A DNA stretch of 64,000 nucleotides from Heterobasidion occidentale (Eukaryota > Basidiomycota > Agaricomycetes > Russulales > Bondarzewiaceae), in the NCBI GenBank assembly GCA_039111635.1, contig JBCAQO010000005.1, positions 1,674,001 to 1,738,000 on the forward strand, given 5' to 3'. This document shows, one piece after another, positions 11,571 to 20,952 of this stretch; position 1 is the first letter of the stretch, and every line of letters begins with the position of its first letter. Both the position numbers and the translations under genes were made by a program. The notes beneath the pieces were generated by a model, which saw only the letters and a list, made by a program, of their open reading frames with translations, ran no database searches and had not been told where the DNA came from.

Positions 11571-14345
11571 TCATGCGACGTAGGCAAAAGCGTCCCGTGA
11601 GCCATCTACCCGCTCGATATACTCCTTCTCTAGTAACGTGTCTATCGCCTGAGTAAAATATGCATAGATTCAAGATAAGATGAAGGGGTCAGAGGGGTCG
11701 GGACGAACTTTTTTGATATCGGGAATCTTTGGCGTGAAACGTTGTGAGATCTGCGAAATGACCTCTTGAATGAGGGGTTGGTTCTTCATTGTCTTTCGCG
11801 CTTTCATGATACTACCGTGTGCAAGGTTTGAAAAAGGTCGCATTCGTAAGAGTTCAAAGTAGCGTACCGGACAATGGTAGCCTGGATGACGTATTTACGA
11901 TCTTCATCCACGGTTTTCAAGACATCGGTCGCCTCTGCCTTGACCTCAGCTTTGATTGGCTGATTCAAGTTCACGCGAATCTTCTTAGACTTGAAGCCTG
12001 CAAGCGAAGATCATCAGCAATTATCGGACAAAGACAAAGTGCAGGCGCACTCGGATTGAGGTCGTATTGGTCGGTCTCTTCACTGATGAGAACCCTCGCC
12101 TTGGTGAGAAGGCCAAGAACCTGGGTCAAGATATCTTTGCTGATCGCGGTGGCAGCGACGAGCTCGTCAAGTGACAACGTATCGTTAGTGTTGTACTGCA
12201 ACAAGACTGCCATCTGATATGAGCTCGTCATCAGGATGTATTTCTGGTTCAGGTAGTTCGTCCTCAGCTCGTTCTTCGAATAGTTCCAGAGCCAAGTGAG
12301 CTTCCGACCGGAGTGCTTCATTTGGTAGTACTTCTGGAAGCGCTCATACGTAGGCTGGATGTCAGCGGGAACGAGGAAATCGCCGGCCGGGGCGCTCTGT
12401 GGCCAGAAGTTTGTTCCGAGAACCATGATGCTAAAGTTCATGTCCATATCGTCGTGATTCTGCTGCATTCGCTCCTTGAACTGGTCTGTAAGATCTTTGC
12501 TCAAACTCATATCTAAAGTAGTGGCTAGTAAGCAACATTATCATGTAAAACAATGATCCGAATAGATACAGACCAGTGAACATGCGTTGGAGCTTGTTCG
12601 TATACTCGAAACCGCAGGCCTCCTTCAATTTCGAGATCATGCTGGCTTCTGCTTCGTCCGAGGCTGACACACCGTGGATAAGACGTTTGGACAGCTTGGT
12701 AGTGTAGAACGTCTGGAAGACATCCTTGTCTTCGAGGTACTTGAACAAGACCATCTTGTTTCGCAGTTGTGATCGTCAACGTTCCTCGCATATCGTACAG
12801 ACGGCGATGGTGACTTACGACACGGTTCAGCGCACCCTCTAGATCGCCCTCTTCTGCCATCTTGTTGTTTTTCCGTAGTAGAGCGTCGGCGTGCTTCGCG
12901 AGGAGTTCAGGTGACTTGGAAGACGATGTTCCGGTCGCTGAATTCCTGTTGACGAACTCTCTGCATGCCTTGTCCAAGCTCGCAACAAATCCGGCCTCGC
13001 CCTTGAAGCTGCGGTTGACGGTCTCGGAGTTCTTTGTGTGGACCTCAAGCAGAGCATCAACGTATGCCTTAGGGTCAATGGTATCGGCCGCTGGACCACC
13101 CTCGCCTGAGAGCTTGGCCACTGCCGCCAAACCAGCTTTCTTCACATGCTCCTCGAACTTCTTACGCAGAGGCTCCAGACCTTCTGGAATGCGGGCGAGC
13201 AACGCATACATGCGCTGTAGGTCTTCATCCTTGTCATAATCGAGCAGACTCTGGAAGCTCTCCCACATCAACTCCGCGTGCTCGCGAATCAGCACATGCT
13301 CACATTTGCTGATGAGGAGCTTCCGCGTCGTAGTGTGAAGGTATCGCTCGACGCGGTCTTCCTCCTCGCGGAGACGCTCTTCCGCCTTCTTGAGGTAGTC
13401 AGACACGCTATTCTCTGCAAGGAATGCCTCAGACTCCTGCGTGTAGTATTTCTCGGTCGCATCGAGGAATGGCGTTTCGAAGTGTTCCTTGTAGTTCTCC
13501 AGAGATTGCTTGTTAATATCCGCCTCGTCGATACCAAGGGACACGAATGAATCGACAACCTTCTTCACCAGACCTTGATCGATGGTCTCACCGTTCCGCT
13601 GCTCCTCAATGAGGCGGAGGATGGCTCCGGCGAGCCTTTGCTGCTTGTTCTGAATGTGTAGGAAGAAGTTGGCCCTCCATTGAACAAGAGCAAGCTATAA
13701 GGGGCGTGAAATGACCACATCTCCCGATCAAAAAGAGTGCGCGTACAGTATAGACCGGATAGACGCCTTTGCGACCTTCGTCTCTTTCTCGCTTCACCCA
13801 ATGCCGATTGAGATACGTGAAAAGGCGGTTGATGTAGTTTGCGCCTATTGTGTAGCGGTCCCACTCGCCAGCGTAATACCGTAATAGATTCTCGTGCTGA
13901 AGAGTATCAGATTGCTAATTATGGCACGCGAGTCATCAGCAAGAGATCGCTGCGCGACTGTCAACTCATCGGATGCACTCACTTCACGTAGTGTTCGTAG
14001 ATGTTGGACAAAGTATCGAATCAGGCTGTTGTAAAGGTCAGACCCTACTAGATTAGCGCCGGCTGAGTCGGATGGAAAGAAACTGTGTCAATCACTAATC
14101 ACCGTGTGGCGCAACGGAATGGGGAACCTACTTCTCCCTGGCGTAGACAGGTCTGTCGTCGTTGTGTTGGGCATTTTCGAAGATGTGCAGTAGTTGTATG
14201 CTACCGTGTAGAGGCCCATGTACTTTGAGTACGAGACGCCGGTATGAAGCTTGGTCATAATGTGGTCTACGCCCTCTTCGAGGAACGCCCATGTTGTCGC
14301 AAGATCCATATCCTTTGATGGAATCGACGAGGTTTGGAAGGCCAT
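11571..14345 (-). CDS. CUL1: Cullin-1, scaffold of SCF ubiquitin ligases
   Basis: Cullin-1 (yeast Cdc53) joins Skp1-F-box substrate adaptors to the Rbx1-E2 module. The first exon from 14345 reads [20 protein letters not shown], then [20 protein letters not shown], as in the cullin-1 N-terminus. Next come [16 protein letters not shown] (about 14030-14060), the long cullin repeat exon (12770-13570, with [19 protein letters not shown]), the cullin homology domain ([20 protein letters not shown]) and [20 protein letters not shown]. The C-terminal winged helix has [20 protein letters not shown], whose IMK lysine is the expected Nedd8 site, and ends SRDAFAYVA then TGA at 11571. Intron positions are visible near 14130, 13985, 13740, 12770, 12550, 12040, 11870 and 11700. 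The reading frame is consistent throughout, unlike several other genes in this window. It is flanked by COQ5 upstream on the same strand. Confidence 0.95.
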
Positions 14346-14570
14346 CGCGGTAGTTGTGAAGAAAGGATGATAGAATACTGGATGTCACTGAATGTTGGAG
14401 GAGGTTGGAGGCGTGGCTCGGAGGACGAGAGCAAGCGAGCACAAACAATTGCCGCGCGCCAGTGGCGTCAGCTTGTGGCGAACCTTGCGCTCATCACGTT
14501 TTTGGTTCAAAATTCAGAGCACAAAAAAAAACATCCACAGATTCGCTGATGAGAAGACACGTTCTGCACA

Positions 14571-15587
14571 TCAAACTTTGATACCCGTATGAATGCAAGC
14601 AATGCCTCCCCATAAATCTCGCCATGCACCGCCATCGCCCTCAAAATTACCTCCGGTAGCAAATCCTGCGTCCGCGATCATCTTCGCGAAGTCTGGCTGG
14701 CTAGGGAATCGGCGTATTGACTCAACAAGGTACTGGTACGACTCGCGGTCGCCAGCAAGGATGGTTCCGAGCAATGGAATCACCGAAAAGGAATATTGCT
14801 CATACACCCTACGAGAGGCAGGTTTCGTGAATCAATGCTAGCCTGTGGAAGGGGCCGGGGGCTTACTGTGCGAGCAACGGGTTCGTGACTTTGTTGAACT
14901 CCAAGCATGCGAATGTGCCTCCGGGCTTCAGTACACGGTGTGCCTCTTTAAGCACCTCAGATATTGATGTGACGTTCCTGATACCAAATGCAATGGTGTA
15001 CAGATCATACGAATTCGAAAGGAACTTGTCCTCCGGTAGCGCTTGTGCATTCGCTTCATGGAACGAGACCTGCGGTGCTGAAGGAAAACATCTGCATCGA
15101 TTACAAATTTAAGTTGAATCAACATACTGTTGTGGTACATAGTCTTCTTAAACCTCGTGTACCCTTCTTTCAACATTTCGCCATTGATGTCCACGACCTC
15201 CACGGTCGTCTCTCGATCCGCGTATTTCTCCCGCGCCCAGTCCAGCATGCGCAGCGCTATGTCCCCTGTTCCACCCGCGACGTCGATACAGCGTATAGGG
15301 CCTTTCGAGCCGGGCCGTAGAAGCGACACGAAGTCGTCTTTCCATAGACGATGTACGCCGAGCGACATGGCATCGTTCATAACATCATAGCTGGACGCGA
15401 CGGAATCAAATACCCCACGCACAAGGGACTCCTTTTGTTCTTCTGCGATGGTACGGAAGCCGAAATGAGTCGTTCGACTCGAGCTAGGGTCCTGGGGTTG
15501 TACCGGTTGTGAATGCGTACGACGAGCAAGAGCGGGCAAGGGTGCACGACGACACGATGCTCTCAGGGTTTGTGAGACAGTCTGCAT
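14571..15587 (-). CDS. COQ5: COQ5 2-methoxy-6-polyprenyl-1,4-benzoquinol methyltransferase, mitochondrial
   Basis: COQ5 is the C-methyltransferase of ubiquinone synthesis, acting with the CoQ complex on the matrix side of the inner membrane. The start at 15587 gives an Arg/Ala-rich presequence ([20 protein letters not shown]). It is followed by the UbiE/COQ5 signatures [20 protein letters not shown], the SAM-binding loop [29 protein letters not shown], then [13 protein letters not shown], then [20 protein letters not shown] and, in the last exon, [19 protein letters not shown]. The stop is at 14571 after HTGIKV. The first intron is best placed with the donor after FKKTMYHN and the acceptor TTCCTTCAG, restoring the conserved [10 protein letters not shown]; other acceptors break the frame. 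The second intron separates NPLLAQ from the YEQYSF exon. The product is about 300 residues, normal for the family. Confidence 0.95.
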
Positions 15588-15991
15588 GTGTCAGATGGCG
15601 CCCCTCGAAGATTCAAGGAAGGATTCAGGTAGTAGTCAGGCGCGATGGTGGTGAGAGTGACGGCGAGACGCGTCCAGGCGTGCGCGGGCACCGGCAACCG
15701 CCGTCGTGCACCCTTTCGTTGTTTCCGACTCCAGGGCTGAGATCGTTGGGCAGGGTGAAGATTGAGTGAGGGAAAACAATACATCCAACTATCTACGCGT
15801 CCATCAACAATGATGAATTAATCACGAGAATATATCCCTTTGTGCAACGAAGGTGTATTCAACATCAGCATATACAATAAAATACGAAGAGTTCGTCAAC
15901 AGAGCGGAGACAGCATGCAGAGGAAACAGGCATAGTCTTTGGTAATAATGATATTAAAAAAGTCCACATGATCGGCAGCCGTCACTCGCTC
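15588..15991. other. intergenic, promoter side of COQ5
   Basis: About 400 bases between the COQ5 start and the stop of DUF6534 copy 3. The right half is AT-richer (around 15800-15960). No gene or repeat seen. Confidence 0.5.
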
Positions 15992-17805
15992 TCAAACACT
16001 TTCACTCAGATCGTGTGACGAAGGTGGGTCCAGCACACGTGGCTTGATTGTATCCTCGCGCGACCCACGGTAATCCGAGAACTGTGGAAACCGTGGAGAG
16101 TCGGTCACCTGCGTGTTTCGTCAGGACGTGCGATGAATCTGTGTCAAGGGAGGAGAAAACACACAGTTGTCACGTCTTTATTGATCATGATAAAATCTGG
16201 TCCCTGAAAATGCCTGGAATGTTAGAGGCCCCACTTCGTACAATGGTGGGCAGACATACACTGTGCTTGAGCTGCTGCAATCGCATGCCATTTCCATGCT
16301 CCGAAAGACTTCCGGGTGCACCTTGCCTCGAGTCGCTGCCTTCCCAGCCGCTGCGTGAATTGAGGTTAGACATCAGACTATTTGTGTAGAGCTTTGCTAA
16401 TGGCATGTTGAATAACAAGTGTCTGGTAAATAGAGGTCAGTAAGGAACACCGCACGTTGAGCGGGAAAGTCGGCGGAATCGCGAAAAAAAGGGGATGCAT
16501 ACAGGGTTGTTGGCTGTAAGTCGGTTCAGTTTCACATCATCGAACAAAAAAAAACGACTGAATTCTTACACCGCTGAGGAAAAGTACGACATCCACGACG
16601 GCGAACACTGCGGTGATAAGGCCGGTTTGGATGGTGACTGTTGTGGAGTGACATGGGAAAACATAGTCGCCATTCGAAGCTCAGATGTACTCACGTCTGA
16701 CGATACGATCGAGGAATAGATCAGTGCCAACGAGGCCCGTACGCTTCCTTTTCTATGATAGGAACATCAGCGCTTCATCTCGAGAAGGGAGGATTATCAA
16801 GATTTTGGCTTGGAAACATACCAAATACCACACAAGAACTCCAGTCACCAGAACATCGGCAACGGCAGCGCAGACAAGCCAGATGATGACGACAGCCTTG
16901 AAGTTCCGGAACTCGTCAAAGTTGTGCCACCAATTCACCGCAATCGCGGAGCCAAGCGCACCGCCTGGTTCGGAACGTTGAGATGGTCAGGGCACAAGAA
17001 GTTTTGAAATGCGTAGACACACTGACAAGCGGCGGCTACGGCGAGCAAGGATATGGCTACTGCCAGCCATGTATTACCCGTCAGACGTTTGACACGGTAC
17101 GCAAAGAAGAGCTGTACGGAGCAGGAAATGATTCCCTAGAAGAGGAGGTTAGTGGAGTGGCCAAGAGGAAATGGAAACGGTCATGAAGTTTCTCACAGTC
17201 ATCGCAGGGTCTGTATGAGGAATGCAGAGTCAAAGGTTGTGCCGCAAAAGAGGGCACACGAAACGTACCTGTGGAGAATACTGAAGAAAAGAACCGGTGA
17301 GCATGCGCGACCGAGCCCGAGGCAATACAAACTTACACCACGTCGCGTGGGCTAGGTAATCGACCTCGCCTACAGGGAAATAGTTCTGTATGGTGATCAA
17401 GGAGCCTGACCGAGAGGCTCACCGTAATGGGCGATGAGGTATTCGTAAAGGATCGCAGCGGTAAACGCAGTGTCCAAAGTGTCCGCCAGAAGGAGATAGG
17501 CTACCTGGAGGTCGTTCAAAAAAGGTTGCATCATGAACAACGGATTATACTGACGAAGATTTTGATCCAGATAGCGTCGCTGACAACAGACACAATGTGA
17601 AGCATGATGAAATACCACAGGTAGAGACTCAATCGCGCACCGTTTGAACAAAGACATGTATAAGTAACACTGCATGAACATGAACCCGTAGAGGATGAGG
17701 TTGAGCATCATGCCCACCACAAGAAAACCGAACCTATTTTCTTTTGGTGTTAGACCAAGTTACCGACATTACAGACACGATTACTTACGAGGAACTGATA
17801 TCCAT
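15992..17805 (-). CDS. DUF6534 multi-pass membrane protein, copy 3 (divergent)
   Basis: Start at 17805: MDISSS, an intron, then FGFLVVGMMLNLILYGFMFM and QCYLYMSLFK, the first helix and loop of DUF6534 proteins. Following exons give AYLLLADTLDTAFTAAILYE and YLIAHYGEP, then FRNFKAVVIIWLVCAAVADV and LVTGVLVWYL (about 16810-16930), TDLFLDRIVRR (16690-16740), and LFNMPLAKLYTNSLMSNLNS (about 16340-16415), the conserved end of the membrane region. The last exon reads VTDSPRFPQFSDYRGS and ends at TGA 15992 after SHDLSESV. The fold is the same family as copies 1 and 2, but the helices and tail are clearly diverged, with no RSHxxP motif. It therefore probably predates that tandem duplication. Seven hydrophobic segments are expected from the family. 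Function is unknown, and some junctions are approximate. Confidence 0.75.
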
Positions 17806-18951
17806 GTTTATGCTCGACTCGTCTACACAGGTGAATCCAGCAGACTATCAACGTGATACGCCTGACCTGCAGTCGCTTTGGTGTGTTGTAGGGAAGCAAA
17901 GTTCCCGCAGGGTCACACCGGTGATCGCTGTCGAGTTTCTCCTTATAAATGCGTGATTCAATAGGATCCAATCTGGATCTTTTTAAGCAAAATTTGCAAA
18001 TGCGAATGATGGGAGAATTCTAATTCGTTGTTAGAACGAGCCGCCGGAACGATTAGTGACGGCTTGAAGCGGCTTGGTTGAGCTTGGTCCTGCTTCATGT
18101 GGAAAAAAGCTCTCTGCTGCGCGGCATGTATCGCAGCGGATCAATAGCAAAAGCCTAGCAGCCTCCAACATTGATAGAAGCACTCACTCAATCACTCACT
18201 CACATCGTTGGTTACCTAGTGCATATGAGACTAGAAAATGAACGGTCCTAAAGCCTCGTACTGGTTAGAATGCGTAGTGTCACGCACATAAATGACATAC
18301 GGGTCCCGCACCAATCTGATGATCGCGATAAGGGCACCGTTATCGAATAGTTGTAGTAAGCACTATTGATACTGCTAGGTGAGCCGAATTCTGTCGACGC
18401 CGAGAACGAGTCAGCCGGAATCGCCGTAGCTAGTGATATCAGACAGCAGGGCAGTGACCTGCAGTGACGTCGGAAAGTAGCCGTGCGGAATATTTCCGTA
18501 ATGAAAAGCCGGCTTGAATAAATAGTGCATATCGCACGGAATAGCATACTGGTGCCAGGCGGAGCAAAAATGGCAAGCCCAAGACACTGGCAATGGCCCA
18601 GGATGCAAAGTTAATGTTCAACACAAACAGGATGACTTTTCAGGATGCATGAACAGATCAGGCGAACAGGATTTGATCGAGCGACATGTATTGACGCACC
18701 AACTTTAGCCCTAGCTGGCGAGACAGACGAGATACCGCGAACGTTGACCGTCGCTGCTCGATCACAAGTTAGATGCCAACTGATTTTGTTGAGCGAGAGT
18801 GTCTTGCGCGCCGTGAGTCGCAACAGCCAGCCTGCATCGAACATGTTCGAGACGAGGACGGCAAATGCCGACCCAAGTAAAGTTGCCTGTTTCGATATTT
18901 CTCGAGTGGCCCCCACTGCACGGTCTCCGTCCCACCCCAAAATCACAACAA
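17806..18951. other. intergenic, divergent promoters of DUF6534 copy 3 and FCF2
   Basis: About 1.1 kb between two divergent genes. A short CACT-rich run (AATCACTCACTCACATC) lies near 18190-18205. Open frames are short and show no family signature. The FCF2-proximal 100 bases are pyrimidine/CA-rich, as expected for a 5' leader. Confidence 0.45.
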
Positions 18952-20112
18952 ATGTCCCTCCCGACCTTGGACAAAGGCAAAGGCAAGGCGCTTCCCGAAG
19001 ACCTGGCAACAGAAGACGATTCGCACTCGTACTCGCACTCGCACGCCGCCCCACACGCCTCCTCTTCCTCGAGTTCTTCGAGCTCGGCATCGGACTCGGG
19101 TTCCACAGGCTCAGACTCAAGCTCGGAATCCGACTCAGAATCGGAATCGATATCGGACGATGACGACCTCAACGACAGCGACCTCGAGGACGCAGTAACT
19201 CCAGAATATCTCGCCTCCCTACTTGAAAGGGCGCGCGAAAATGCAGCCGCTTCTGCACGGCAAAAAAAGGGCGAGGGCAGCAGCAGCAGCGCCGTGGACG
19301 ATGGGATCATCCAGCTCGACGACCCACAATCCGACCAGCAGTGCGTTATTCTCACGTACATCCGTTTTCGCAGGGGTTATTGACCTCGTCTCTAGAAAGC
19401 TGCCGCCACTGGATCCCGGCGTCCTCCCAAAAACATATTTCACTCTCAGCGCGACGCACCAAGAGGCGTCCTCGTTGACGCATGATCTCGACGCGGAACG
19501 CGCAGAACGGTCCACGGCCTCTCTGAACGCGCCTGCACCACCAGTTCAGCCCGACCCCGACCCGTTGACGAAGAAAGAGAAAAAAGCTGTATGTTGTTTC
19601 TCGCACCCCTCGCCGACGATTTTACATTCTCTATATACCTATAGCTAAAGGCCAAGACCGCGGGTGCAGACTGGTATGATCTCCCAGCCCCGGCGGAGGC
19701 AGACCTGCCGCGGCTATACCGTGAAGTCGAAGCTATGAGGCTCCGGAACCAGCTCGACCCGAAACGGTTCTACAAGAAGGACGAAGGCGAGGGCAAGGGC
19801 ATCAAAGGACTGCCAAAATACTTCGCAGTGCGTCTCCCTCCGTCTTTGACTCGCCTTTCGCAGCTGATCTCCTTGGCGGGCGTATGCGTGCAGATCGGGA
19901 CAGTGGTCCCGACGAGCACGCCGTTCGGGAAGGCGAGCGGCGAGAATCTGGTGCGGGCGGCGCGTAAGCGGACGTTGGTCGACGAGCTGGTCGACGATGC
20001 CGAGGCGCGGAGGTACGCGAAGAAGAAGTTCGGGGAATTGCAGGCCGTCCGGGGGGCGAAGGGGAGGGGGACGCTCGCGGCGCGGAAGGCAGCGAAGAAA
20101 ACGAAGTGGTGA
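18952..20112 (+). CDS. FCF2: rRNA-processing protein FCF2
   Basis: Fcf2 is an essential nucleolar factor for early 18S pre-rRNA cleavages at A0, A1 and A2 (human orthologue TdIF2). The ATG at 18952 is preferred over an upstream in-frame ATG at 18865 because it begins MSLPTLDKGKGKALPEDL right before the low-complexity region. Exon 1 is His/Ser- and Asp/Glu-rich (SHSYSHSH, SSSSSSSSS, SDDDDLNDSDLED). Later exons carry the Fcf2 domain: AGADWYDLPAPAEADLPRLY, MRLRNQLDPKRFYKKD, LPKYFAIGTVVPTSTPFGKA, RKRTLVDELVDDAEARRYAK and a Lys-rich end (RKAAKKTKW). Introns are at about 19341-19396, 19589-19647 and 19830-19891, with good GT/AG signals and compatible phases. The product is about 330 residues. The next ribosome factor, SAS10, follows on the same strand. 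Confidence 0.92.
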
Positions 20113-20361
20113 TGGGGCCCGTTATTCTTGAGGGCATATCCACACGCTAGACAGGCAGTGGCAGACGCGACCAGTTCCTTTCTTGAATTTCGAGCTGGTG
20201 AGATCGGCCGTTGGCTTGGAAAGCCGTTCACAGGCGCTTCTATAAGTACACAGTCCGAAGCGGTAACTGAGCGCATTCCGATGCATCATATCATTGATCA
20301 CTTCTGGTATCGCCTACGTCCACCACACCAGTACCACACCGTGGAAATTTAGACATCTGGC

Positions 20362-20785
20362 ATGGACGCGACCGCATCCACAGATACATTCGAGCTATTT
20401 GACCTTCGTGTGGAAGCGATATGTCCGCCCGGGGAGAAGATCCTGTGTGGGGCGAAGCCTGGCGACCACTTCACTCTGGAGAGATGCTGAAGCTGCCGCC
20501 AGGGCAGGGTTTTCGATTTTTTCACTGGGTAGGCATTCGAAGAGACATGGATGCGACCGGATGCTGGCGCTGACTGACCCGCTCGTATGCCCCCGTGCAG
20601 GCGCAGTGTTACCTTTGCTTGCGGCCAAGCAGCGGCTGTCGTCGTCGAACGACTGGATGGAAACCGACGAGGAGGTTGCGTGCCCGGATCCCAATTGCAG
20701 GTCGAGGTTGAGGATCGTGAGGACGGGGAGGAGGATGTTTAAACACGGGGAGACGACAGTAGTTCCCCTCGAGAAGGCGAAGTGA
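20362..20785 (+). CDS. TIGR04076-like small protein, two apparent frameshifts
   Basis: Start at 20362: MDATASTDTFELFDLRVEAI, then CPPGEKILCGAKPGDHFTLE. After a short broken stretch come GEMLKLPPGQG, GFSIFSL, an intron (donor near 20527, acceptor TGTGCAG near 20599), AVLPLLAAKQRLSSSNDWME, TDEEVACPDPNCRSRLRIVR, and TGRRMFKHGETTVVPLEKAK, with the stop at 20785. The cysteine-containing GD-F core and the ACPDP motif resemble the uncharacterised TIGR04076 family, which also occurs in bacteria. I cannot assign a reaction. The frame moves by one base twice, near 20474-20481 and 20503-20513, and both points can be repaired by one added base. Conservation is strong on both sides of each break, so sequence error is more likely than decay. 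Expected length is about 120 residues. Confidence 0.6.
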
Positions 20786-20952
20786 GGAATACAAGAACTT
20801 TAAATCGAGCGCATCGTGCCCCTGGTACTTACTGTATTGTGCGGAGAGTTGAGCGAGGTCGTGCACTTTCGCAAATCAACGAAAAGCTGCCAGACTTCCT
20901 CATTCGGAAAGTCACCTTCCCCTCTTGCGCGCCTGCAAGCTCTCTGCCCGCC

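Noticed and set aside
15060..15150. Apparent frameshift in COQ5 after KKTMYHN
   Set aside because: Using the TTCCTTCAG acceptor instead of the nearer CAGs restores the family-conserved [10 protein letters not shown] with no base change.
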